Shown: positions 17,964 through 25,042 of the stretch, piece after piece
Position numbering within the stretch: position 1 is the first letter of the stretch
Layout of the letters: the number at the start of each line of letters is the position of its first letter
Assembly: GCA_015065545.1 (NCBI GenBank)
Contig: SVQA01000006.1
Coordinates: forward strand, 62,001 to 126,000
Reading direction: 5' to 3'
Length of the DNA stretch: 64,000 nt
Source: Oscillospiraceae bacterium
Lineage (GTDB): Bacteria > Bacillota > Clostridia > Oscillospirales > Acutalibacteraceae
Translations under genes and position numbers: made by a program
The notes under the pieces: model-generated
What the model was told of the DNA's origin: nothing
Database searches by the model: none
What the model saw: only the letters and a program-made list of their open reading frames with translations

Positions 17964-17989
17964 GGAGCTAAGAGCGTTGGTTTTTGATA

Positions 17990-18042
17990 ACTCCTCCTCA
18001 CCGAGGAGGGTGAATTTCGCAAAGACGAAATTCGGGAGGAGT
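17990..18042. repeat. compound palindromic element
   Basis: A nested inverted repeat. The outer arms ACTCCTCC (17990-17997) and GGAGGAGT (18035-18042) enclose CTCCTC/GAGGAG and a second stem GAATTTCG (18012-18019) / CGAAATTC (18026-18033). It is not a terminator (no T-run) and not coding. The shape is that of a small interspersed palindromic repeat; only one copy is visible here. Confidence 0.55.
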
Positions 18043-18055
18043 AAAATCTCAAAAC

Positions 18056-18094
18056 AAGCAAAAGGCACCCTGCCCGAAATTCAGGACAGGGTGC
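18056..18094 (-). terminator. terminator after the tandem dockerin genes
   Basis: GCACCCTG (18065-18072) pairs with CAGGGTGC (18087-18094). On the minus strand it is followed by CTTTTGCTTGTTTT. Confidence 0.7.
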
Positions 18095-18107
18095 GTACTG
18101 CTTAAAT

Positions 18108-18731
18108 TTAATTATAGCTATAAATATAATTTGGAGAAACTACTTCCAGGTCATAATTTCCACGATACTCAAGAGCCTTAATAGCTTCAATAATATTATT
18201 TTTGGAGGGATTAGCAATAATAAGCGTATATCCCAAATACTGTCCTTCGTAGCATTCTCCGATAGGCATCAATGACTCAAAATTATACTCTGGGAAATCA
18301 TCAAGAGTATAAATATGCTGGAATCCTTCTTTTGGAAGAATGACAATCGAATCATCCTCAAATCTCGACTCTGCATTAATTTTCTCCGAAAAAACGCCAT
18401 ATTTGCTTTTCTCTATCTCTTTGCCTATCAAGCTACTTTTCATATTCGATCCTGCCACAAATTTTTGAATTTCAGTTGCACTTTTCACTGTGGGTTCTAT
18501 TGAACCAATAATATATTTTTGTGTTGCAGACAACAAGCAAATACCTGCAACAGATTTCTGAACAAGTGTAGCATCTTTAACCGTTACCACACCGTCCATA
18601 TCCACATCGCCGTAAATGAACTTTTCAGGTCGAGTATATGTAGCTTCTGCAGATACACCAAACACATTTAAGCCTGTAAGCATAAGAACAATAACTAATA
18701 CAACAGATAAAAGTTTAAAAGAAATTCTCAT
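18108..18731 (-). CDS. secreted protein with N-terminal type I dockerin
   Basis: 207 residues. A signal peptide (to about residue 29, ending VSAEA) is followed directly by a dockerin-type region: GDVDMDGVVTVKDATLVQKSVAG, a good Ca-binding loop plus helix, then a degenerate second repeat (EPTVKSATEIQKFVAG) that has lost most of its Asp ligands. The C-terminal 120 residues are unassigned. Dockerins bind cohesins, and the DATLVQK helix is typical of ruminococcal dockerin-like modules. The start is the ATG at 18731, 6 nt after AGGTG; the track's upstream start overlaps the ribosome site. It is the second gene of a two-gene unit (29-bp gap). Confidence 0.8.
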   Translation of the reverse strand: MRISFKLLSVVLVIVLMLTGLNVFGVSAEATYTRPEKFIYGDVDMDGVVTVKDATLVQKSVAGICLLSATQKYIIGSIEPTVKSATEIQKFVAGSNMKSSLIGKEIEKSKYGVFSEKINAESRFEDDSIVILPKEGFQHIYTLDDFPEYNFESLMPIGECYEGQYLGYTLIIANPSKNNIIEAIKALEYRGNYDLEVVSPNYIYSYN

Positions 18732-18760
18732 TAAAATCACCTCATAAACACATTAAGTGT

Positions 18761-19786
18761 TTATAACTCAATTCCTGCTAAATATTTCTGAATTGCGGTA
18801 GCGTCTTTTACAGTAACCGCTCGGTCATAATCAAAATCTGCATTTGAAATAGGAAGTTTTTCATTATAACTCCTCGAATAAATAGTTACGTCATAATAAC
18901 CCTTAAAGCCTGCGAGCATTTTCTGAATATATGTTGCATCCTTTATGGTAAGTTTTCTGTCATTATCCATATCTCCCAGAAGTTTTCCTATTTTAGCTTC
19001 GGTAAAGACACTTTCAATACCTTCTACACCTGTTTCGTAAGCTTCTTCTAAGCTATACAACTCATCTGTTTGGGGCATATATATTGCATATCCAAAAGTA
19101 AAAGGAGTATATCCGTAATCCGCCCTGACAATATATCCTCCTAAAATTGTACTTTCTACTCCGTAATGACTATCCCTATCACCATAAACAAATACCAACA
19201 CATAGTCAGGTGTTCTCTCATCTGCTGACGAACTGTTATCCGAATAATACCCATATTTTTCGCTATAAACAATCTCATTATCCGAGTCGTTTAGTTCTTC
19301 TTGAGAAAATAGTTTTTGAATAACATCATCTTCGTATTTATTCTTGGGATTCGGAGAATAACCTCCATATACTATGGTGTACTCGTAAAAATGCTCAATA
19401 GGTGTAAGGTCATCAACAAGACCATCTTTCCACGCCTCTTCAATTGTATATATCTTTCCGTCAATCTTAACATACAAGGATAAAGCCGAGTGACTGTTAG
19501 ACAAAGGTGAATATATGTGCCACCGTCCGAAATCTTTAGAACAAGCCATGGTATCTGCACCTCTCCAGGACGCAACCGCACAAACGAACTCCATGCCGTC
19601 CGCCTCTGCGTAATCATAGATATATACCTTCGGATTTTCACCCAGATATGAGTTGGGATTATTTCCTCCGAAATAGTCAAAAAGTTCCTGATAAAGCGTG
19701 TCTTTCACCTCTACTGCATAAGTGCCAAAGGAACTAATAGAAATTATCATAGCTAGTACCATAACAAAGGCTAAAATCCTCTTCAT
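18761..19786 (-). CDS. secreted protein with C-terminal type I dockerin
   Basis: 341 residues. A signal peptide (about 1-24, ending TYA) is followed by about 230 residues of an unassigned, acidic, aromatic-rich domain. Then comes a complete dockerin with two Ca-loops, GDMDNDRKLTIKDATYIQKMLAG and ADFDYDRAVTVKDATAIQKYLAG, ending at the C-terminus. The paired repeats and the KDAT-IQK helices are intact. The promoter is an ECF-like site shared with two other dockerin genes in the window. It is co-transcribed with the next dockerin gene. The function of the N-terminal domain is unknown; no glycoside hydrolase motif is seen. Confidence 0.85.
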   Translation of the reverse strand: MKRILAFVMVLAMIISISSFGTYAVEVKDTLYQELFDYFGGNNPNSYLGENPKVYIYDYAEADGMEFVCAVASWRGADTMACSKDFGRWHIYSPLSNSHSALSLYVKIDGKIYTIEEAWKDGLVDDLTPIEHFYEYTIVYGGYSPNPKNKYEDDVIQKLFSQEELNDSDNEIVYSEKYGYYSDNSSSADERTPDYVLVFVYGDRDSHYGVESTILGGYIVRADYGYTPFTFGYAIYMPQTDELYSLEEAYETGVEGIESVFTEAKIGKLLGDMDNDRKLTIKDATYIQKMLAGFKGYYDVTIYSRSYNEKLPISNADFDYDRAVTVKDATAIQKYLAGIEL

Positions 19787-19830
19787 ACAATCACTCCTTA
19801 CTAAAATATCAGGTATATTTACCTGCTCAC

Positions 19831-19862
19831 TTATTAGACGAAGTAAGTAACTAAAACCTCAC
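19831..19862 (-). promoter_or_regulatory. ECF-sigma-like promoter of the tandem dockerin genes
   Basis: On the minus strand GTGAGGTTT, 13 bp, CGTCTAATAA. It is nearly identical to sites upstream of the dockerin genes at 48320 and 60467. No TATAAT is present at a proper distance. Confidence 0.7.
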
Positions 19863-19987
19863 AGAAAATTTTAATTCATTTTTCTATAAAATCCGCACCT
19901 TCCCTAAGCTCAATTCTATCACAGTAGACGTTGTTTGTCAACGATATTCACCTCTCTGTAATATCATAATTTACACCTATCTGAGAT

Positions 19988-20022
19988 AACAAAAGGCACT
20001 CTTCGAAATCCGAAGAGTGCCT
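19988..20022 (-). terminator. terminator of the G5/M23 peptidase gene
   Basis: AGGCACTCTTCG pairs perfectly with CGAAGAGTGCCT. On the minus strand it is followed by TTTTGTT. Confidence 0.85.
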
Positions 20023-20049
20023 CTGGTTTATAGCATATTATATTTTGAA

Positions 20050-21510
20050 TTAACCGTCGATATAAGTTTCGCCCTTTGTGTAAAGCTCAGGGTCAACCTG
20101 AACGCCGTCCTTAATAATCTCAAAGTGGAGGTGGTCGCCTGTGGAGTAGCCTGTGGAACCGACACCTGCAATAGCCTCGCCCTTGAGTACCTTGTCGCCT
20201 GTTTCAACATAGAGCTCACAAGCATGGGCATACATTGTCTGGAAGCCGTTGCCATGGTCAATAATTACATAGTAGCCGTAGCCTGAGTTATCATAGCCTG
20301 CCCAGGTAACAGTACCTGAGTCGGATGCTACAATATCCTGACCGTAAATGCCGTTCCAGGAAATATCGATACCATTGTGGAAGGTACCCCAACGATACTC
20401 ATAAACACTGGTAACGTTCTTTGTATAGGGTACAGGCCAAGTGAATGAGCCTGTTGCACTGTAGCTTTCCCTTGTGCCCACAACAAGAATCTGATCAACA
20501 GGTTCTTCTACAAGCTCTGTGGACTGAACAATTGAGTCTGTCTGCACACCGTCAATATAGACAAGTCTGTAAAGCACGCTCTCTTTGCCGGGCTTACCCT
20601 GTTGCTTAACCTCGCAGTAGGTATCAAGCTGGGATTCGTCGTACTCGTAAATAGTTGTAAAATATCTGTCGTACTCAACAGTAAGGTCTGTTTCCAGTCT
20701 TATAGAAAGGTTAAGCTTTGCACTTTCGATAATTTCCTGGGTTGATTTGATGGAATCAGCCGCATAAACACCGTCAAGAATCTTTACGTCGTTCTCGAAT
20801 GTTGTTGTGGTAGTTTCGTCGTAACGAGCCTTTGCATCGTTCAAAATCTTGGTAAGCTCTGCGGTGAGAGTCTTCTTATCCTGAGTTGCACCGTAAAAAA
20901 CATCGTCAATATAAAGACCTGAGGTCTGGGATACAACTGCGTCACTGCTGTCAACCAGCTTCTCGTAAACTTCTGTTACGGAGGCATTGTGTGAACCGTT
21001 TAAAGAAGGATAGCCAATCTGCATCAGAGGTGTAGAGGTTTCGGATGCAGTAGTTTTAGAAAGAGCATTGTGCATCTGTGCAGATGCCTTTGTAAGTACA
21101 TTCTCGTTCTCAATAGTTGCAATGTACTTGCCGTCAACACTAACCTGAAGAGGACTGTCATTTAAGGTCCAGAAGCAAATTGTGAGGATAAGCACTACTG
21201 CTGCTGTAATTGGTGCAAGAAGTGTTGCAATACCCTTGGGACTTCTCATGGACTCAAAGTAAGAGGAGCTTAAGTGGAAATGACGGATGCCCTTAAAAAA
21301 TTTTTTAGGTGTAAGAGTAGACCAGGTAATGTCACCCAGCTTCTTCTTTACAGCCTTTAAATCTCTGGAAACTTCTTTGGGGATTCTCTTTATAAATCTT
21401 ACAAGCTTCTTTGCTGTACTGATATTATTTTTACTGTTATTTTTCTGATTCTTTTTGTCAAGAGATTTGATTTCGCCGTATCCCTCAACACCGATAAACT
21501 TCATACTCAA
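20050..21510 (-). CDS. membrane-anchored M23 peptidase with G5 domain
   Basis: 486 residues. Order: an unusually long basic cytoplasmic N-terminus (about 1-85), one membrane helix (LLAPITAAVVLILTICFW), a middle region resembling the stalk of YabE/peptidase proteins, a G5 domain (about 300-345, with GKPGKES and the STELVEEPVDQI end), and a C-terminal M23 domain. This domain has the metal ligands H in HNGIDISW, HACEL and the HLHFE motif. M23 enzymes cut peptidoglycan cross-bridges; G5 domains are linked to cell-wall sugar binding. The start is probably TTG at 21510: AGGAG lies 8 nt before it but 14 nt before the next ATG. A WalR-like box lies in its leader. Confidence 0.9.
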   Translation of the reverse strand: MSMKFIGVEGYGEIKSLDKKNQKNNSKNNISTAKKLVRFIKRIPKEVSRDLKAVKKKLGDITWSTLTPKKFFKGIRHFHLSSSYFESMRSPKGIATLLAPITAAVVLILTICFWTLNDSPLQVSVDGKYIATIENENVLTKASAQMHNALSKTTASETSTPLMQIGYPSLNGSHNASVTEVYEKLVDSSDAVVSQTSGLYIDDVFYGATQDKKTLTAELTKILNDAKARYDETTTTTFENDVKILDGVYAADSIKSTQEIIESAKLNLSIRLETDLTVEYDRYFTTIYEYDESQLDTYCEVKQQGKPGKESVLYRLVYIDGVQTDSIVQSTELVEEPVDQILVVGTRESYSATGSFTWPVPYTKNVTSVYEYRWGTFHNGIDISWNGIYGQDIVASDSGTVTWAGYDNSGYGYYVIIDHGNGFQTMYAHACELYVETGDKVLKGEAIAGVGSTGYSTGDHLHFEIIKDGVQVDPELYTKGETYIDG

Positions 21511-21571
21511 ACAAAAATCTCCTTAATGTAATCGGGGCATAATATATTCGCTAAAATTGATTTGTGTTAGT

Positions 21572-21609
21572 TGTTACAAGCTTGTAACCATTGTAACACA
21601 CTTTGTAAT
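21572..21609. promoter_or_regulatory. WalR-like box in the leader of the M23 gene
   Basis: On the + strand TGTTAC (21572), AAGCT, TGTAAC (21583) fits the WalR consensus TGTWAH-N5-TGTWAH exactly. Two further TGTAAC/TGTAAT half-sites lie at 21592 and 21604. The core is also a 16-bp palindrome. It overlaps the start point and leader of the minus-strand gene. Confidence 0.6.
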
Positions 21610-21636
21610 TATACCTTAAACAAAGTAAAAAAACAA
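21608..21636 (-). promoter_or_regulatory. promoter of the G5/M23 peptidase gene
   Basis: On the minus strand TTGTTT, 17-bp spacer, TATAAT. Confidence 0.6.
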
Positions 21637-21711
21637 CCCTAAAATCAATTTTTTGGAACATTAGCCACTGTACACAAAGGAGATTAGCACTTTTTGTTCA
21701 ATTTAACGACA

Positions 21712-22167
21712 TTATTTGTATCTTACATCAAAGATAGTCCAGTCCTTGATTACATCAAGGTAATCTCTCATAAGCACCTTTGCTCCCTCAACATCATGGT
21801 CAAGGTAGTTTCCGCACTCTTTCCGCTCTGCTCCGGGAAGCACACCTTCATGGGCAATTCCCTGTTTGAGGGTTTCCTTAACAAGCTCAATTGCAGCTTT
21901 GTTTGAAAGATCGCGGACAATAAGGTAAAAGCCCGTGCGGCATCCCATAGGACCGAAATATACAACATTGTCGGCATACTTTGAGTTTCTTGCATAGGTT
22001 GCAAAAAGATGCTCCAAAGAATGCAGAGCTGCATTCTCAAGGAATGGAGGAGTGTTGGGTTTAACAAATCTCAGGTCATAGGTAATGATGTCCCCGTCAA
22101 TTCGTGACACATACATACCCTTCTGAAGAGTATCGTGGTCAACTGTAAAACTTGCAATTTTATTCAT
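21712..22167 (-). CDS. luxS: S-ribosylhomocysteine lyase LuxS
   Basis: 151 residues. It cleaves S-ribosylhomocysteine to homocysteine and the AI-2 precursor DPD within the activated methyl cycle. The metal site is complete: HSLEH (His49 and His53), and the later cysteine in ERKECGNYLDHD. The catalytic Cys76 is in GPMGCRTG. It follows the GH25 gene by 14 nt, so the two are probably co-transcribed. The other activated-methyl-cycle genes (mtnN, metE/H) are not here. Confidence 0.96.
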   Translation of the reverse strand: MNKIASFTVDHDTLQKGMYVSRIDGDIITYDLRFVKPNTPPFLENAALHSLEHLFATYARNSKYADNVVYFGPMGCRTGFYLIVRDLSNKAAIELVKETLKQGIAHEGVLPGAERKECGNYLDHDVEGAKVLMRDYLDVIKDWTIFDVRYK

Positions 22168-22181
22168 AAAACTTACCTCTC

Positions 22182-23234
22182 TTAATAATCTTTAAAGCAT
22201 ATATTAAGGTCAACATTTCCCGATATTCCGTCAACAGTACCCGAAGCTGTATACTGCCAGATCATATAATTATAATAAAGTCCGGGAGTATCGTTATAGA
22301 ACGCGTACCACAAATCAATATCGGAAAGCTGTGCCAGGTCATATTTATAGTATGCCAGAGCGGCACCTGTATATAAGCAGGGAGTATAGCCCTCTGCCTT
22401 TACTTTGTCGCAGAATGCTCTTGCACATTTTGTGAGTATATCGGGAGAAATATTCTCAGTTCTTGCACCGGTCACTCCCTCAATAGTTTCCCAGTCAAAA
22501 GCAAGAGGATAATCTAAGGCTTCACCCTCAAGCAAAGAAACAGAAAACTCCGCTTCTTCTATTGCTTCCTCCTCGGTTACAGCCTGAGAGAAGAAGTAAG
22601 CGCCTACCTTGATTCCTGCAGCACGGGCAGCACGAAGATTCTCAAGGAAAAGCGAGTCAGCATACATAACACCTTCCTCACCCCAGCCTCTGCCGCCTAT
22701 GCGAAGCATTGCAAAATCCACACCTGCGTCTTTTACTCTCTGCCAGTCGATTTCGCCGTTATGCTCGGAAACATCAACTCCCACATAGGAGCGGAGTCTT
22801 TCGCCTTCGTAGTAATACTTGAAGCCGTTGCTGTCCTCGCGGAAATTTTCTTCCTTATAAATACTCACAGGCACACCTGAAATTGCAGGAATAGCCACAT
22901 CCCCGTAAGCCGGGTTATATGTATATATACGGTCACTTTCCCCTGCCAATGCCACTTGGGAGTTTTTATTATAAATGCCTCTGTTTTCGCTGTTTATTGC
23001 ATCTATTTTATCCGACAATCTGCTCACAGAGCTTGCCACAATCACAAGTGATACAGACAAAGCAATTACAGCAACAAGCAGTACTGCCATTACAGGATTT
23101 ATATATCTGCTAAGTCTTACTATTATATTCTTTGAGCCCTTAGTTATAGTCTCGCTTTCTGTTGCTGCTTCATTTAAAACTTCATTATTTTCTTCAAATG
23201 TTTTATCATCTTTAATCTCTGTTTCTAAGCTCAT
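22182..23234 (-). CDS. membrane-anchored GH25 lysozyme
   Basis: About 350 residues. An acidic cytoplasmic N-terminus is followed by one membrane helix (about 46-70), a linker, and a GH25 domain. This has the catalytic GVDVSEHNGEIDW start, the GAYFFSQA strand and the FDWETIEG motif carrying catalytic Asp and Glu. It ends in the family's IWQYTASGTVDGISGNVDLN. GH25 enzymes cut the MurNAc-GlcNAc bond of peptidoglycan. The ATG at 23234 is chosen; the track's GTG four codons earlier overlaps the GGTGGGTGG ribosome site. luxS follows in the same unit. Confidence 0.93.
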   Translation of the reverse strand: MSLETEIKDDKTFEENNEVLNEAATESETITKGSKNIIVRLSRYINPVMAVLLVAVIALSVSLVIVASSVSRLSDKIDAINSENRGIYNKNSQVALAGESDRIYTYNPAYGDVAIPAISGVPVSIYKEENFREDSNGFKYYYEGERLRSYVGVDVSEHNGEIDWQRVKDAGVDFAMLRIGGRGWGEEGVMYADSLFLENLRAARAAGIKVGAYFFSQAVTEEEAIEEAEFSVSLLEGEALDYPLAFDWETIEGVTGARTENISPDILTKCARAFCDKVKAEGYTPCLYTGAALAYYKYDLAQLSDIDLWYAFYNDTPGLYYNYMIWQYTASGTVDGISGNVDLNICFKDY

Positions 23235-23274
23235 ATTTCCACCCACCTTTTATGCCGCAAAATGCGACAAATAT

Positions 23275-23303
23275 AGAATAACATAAAAAAGAGGGAATGT
23301 AAA
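23275..23303 (-). promoter_or_regulatory. promoter of GH25-luxS
   Basis: On the minus strand TTTACA, 17-bp spacer, TATTCT. Confidence 0.55.
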
Positions 23304-23329
23304 TATTTTATGGGCTTTATAGTCAAGTC

Positions 23330-23358
23330 TTGAAATAAATACAAATTGATTGTATAAT
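23330..23358 (+). promoter_or_regulatory. promoter of the 80-aa protein gene
   Basis: TTGAAA, 17-bp spacer, TATAAT. The start would fall about 33 bp before the AAGGAGGG ribosome site. Confidence 0.75.
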
Positions 23359-23397
23359 TATAATAAGGTATTATTTTTTAAAAAAGGAGGGATATGG

Positions 23398-23640
23398 ATG
23401 AACACAACTGAAAACGACTTTCAAAGAACAATCTGTTTACTTGAAGAAGTTGACAACTGCTCTACTATTTCAGAGCTTTTTGAGCTTGTCAGAAATGAGA
23501 AGATAGACATCCGTATGCAGACTTTGTGCAGTGCATCCAACATCCCGCCAAAAATGTTTAACCACGATCCCGAATCCATGGAGCCTGCATTTGAAAGGCT
23601 CAAAAAACTCGTAAAGCTGGCAATTGAGCATAACAGATAA
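23398..23640 (+). CDS. small soluble protein (80 aa), unknown
   Basis: A short helical protein with no signal peptide or membrane helix and no motif I recognise. It has a consensus promoter, a strong AAGGAGGG ribosome site 6 nt before the ATG at 23398 and a strong terminator, so it is very likely a real single-gene unit. The track's start 16 codons upstream lies between the promoter and ribosome site and is rejected. It is read divergently from GH25-luxS. The function is unknown. Confidence 0.75.
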   Translation: MNTTENDFQRTICLLEEVDNCSTISELFELVRNEKIDIRMQTLCSASNIPPKMFNHDPESMEPAFERLKKLVKLAIEHNR

Positions 23641-23658
23641 CACTTAAACAATAAGCGA

Positions 23659-23693
23659 AACCGTCCCGAGATTTATCGGGACGGTTATTTTTT
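23659..23693 (+). terminator. terminator of the 80-aa protein gene
   Basis: AACCGTCCCGA pairs with TCGGGACGGTT, then ATTTTTT. Confidence 0.85.
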
Positions 23694-23700
23694 ACTTAAA

Positions 23701-24861
23701 TTATTCTTCAGAAGTACCTTCCTCGGCTACACTTACCTTTTTAGCTGATTTCTTTTTGAAGGTAAACTTCTTTTTTGGAGCTGTATCTCCGTTTCCGACA
23801 GGCTTCCAAAGCTGAATTATTCCGCCCTCCTGAAGCTTCACAAGGATTATAATGGTAACGGGGAAAAGCATCATACCGATAACACCGAAGGTCTTGAGTC
23901 CCACATACATAGCAATGAGTGTAACAATGGGAGGCAAACCCACCTGCTGACCGATAATTCTGGGCTCGATAATATTTCTGACAACAAGAATTGTAATATA
24001 CATTACAAGCAAACCTATACCAAGTACAAAGTTGCCCATAAGCATTGCGATAATGCCCCAAGGGATAAGCACCGCACCTGTACCGATAACAGGAAGAATA
24101 TCGAGCACCGCAACAACAATTGCAAGCACAACCGCATAGTCAACCTTAAGAATACTCAAACCGATAAACAGCTCCGTAAATGTAATGAACATAATGATAA
24201 TATATCCGCGGAGCATTTTGAGGATATTGGTAACGAAAAGCCGCTTTGCATTGATAACAATCTTTGCTTTTTTCTCGCTGAGCTGAGCAATAATAAAATC
24301 TGAAACCTTTCGGTAATCCTTGGTAAGATAGCAGGAAGCTACAACCGAGAAGATAACAGAAATAAGCACTCCCGTACCCTGAGTTAAAAATCCTTCTGCA
24401 AAAGAAGTAGCAAAGCCTGCCAGACCGCTCACCAGAGTTTCGACCACAGTACCGGGGGCATCCTGCATTGCTGTGTTTACTCCTTCGGGAAGATTCTTGG
24501 AAAAGCTTGAAAACCAAAGCGAAATATCTGCAAAGGTCTGCTTAATATCGGGAACAATCCCCATAAGCCAATCCGCAAATCCGTCTGCTTCTTCTACAAG
24601 CTTCCAGATAATCAAGCCTATCAGTGCAAACAATGATATAAGCACCAGAAGCACCAAAGCTATAGACCAGAAGGTTCTTGATACCTTCGTTTTTTTCGTT
24701 AAGTAATCAACAGGTTTCTGCAGCACAATTGCCACGATAAAACCGATTATGAAGGGAAGTGTCCACACCGCAATGTACTTCATAAAGAAGTAGATGAGGA
24801 AAAGCACAATTCCTATAAACAAGACATCGATTATGAGTCTTCTTTTTTTCTCTGTTGTCAA
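23701..24861 (-). CDS. AI-2E family membrane transporter (YtvI/TqsA-like)
   Basis: 386 residues with about eight membrane helices in the AI-2E (PF01594) layout: an N-terminal pair of helices, a central cytoplasmic/amphipathic region (about 90-150) and C-terminal helices. The family signatures DILPVIGTGAVLIPW and RNIIEPRIIGQQVGLPPIV are present. Members range from a reported AI-2 exporter to Na+/H+ antiporters and the sporulation protein YtvI, so the substrate cannot be assigned. The C-terminus is a basic Lys-rich tail. It lies 1.5 kb from luxS but in a separate transcription unit. Confidence 0.88.
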   Translation of the reverse strand: MTTEKKRRLIIDVLFIGIVLFLIYFFMKYIAVWTLPFIIGFIVAIVLQKPVDYLTKKTKVSRTFWSIALVLLVLISLFALIGLIIWKLVEEADGFADWLMGIVPDIKQTFADISLWFSSFSKNLPEGVNTAMQDAPGTVVETLVSGLAGFATSFAEGFLTQGTGVLISVIFSVVASCYLTKDYRKVSDFIIAQLSEKKAKIVINAKRLFVTNILKMLRGYIIIMFITFTELFIGLSILKVDYAVVLAIVVAVLDILPVIGTGAVLIPWGIIAMLMGNFVLGIGLLVMYITILVVRNIIEPRIIGQQVGLPPIVTLIAMYVGLKTFGVIGMMLFPVTIIILVKLQEGGIIQLWKPVGNGDTAPKKKFTFKKKSAKKVSVAEEGTSEE

Positions 24862-24982
24862 AATTTTTACACCTCTTATTTATTACATCAGACTCTTTAA
24901 TATGTAAAATTATAAAGATATATATATAATATCACCTAATTTAAAATTTGACAATATGTATAACAAAATTCTCCCAACTTAA

Positions 24983-25011
24983 TTGACGAAACAACATATA
25001 TATTATATACT
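24983..25011 (+). promoter_or_regulatory. promoter of the LRR-dockerin gene
   Basis: TTGACG, 17-bp spacer, TATACT. Unlike the other dockerin genes this one has a sigma-A-type site. Confidence 0.65.
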
Positions 25012-25042
25012 GTTTATATACTCGTTTTAAGGAAGTGCTACA

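Noticed and set aside
17990-18042. Terminator for the 60-aa gene
   Set aside because: Strong stems but no T-run on either side; classed as a palindromic repeat instead.
21712-24861. LuxS plus AI-2E transporter as an AI-2 quorum-sensing module
   Set aside because: They are in separate units with another gene between. AI-2E family proteins have varied substrates and no AI-2 receptor genes are present.
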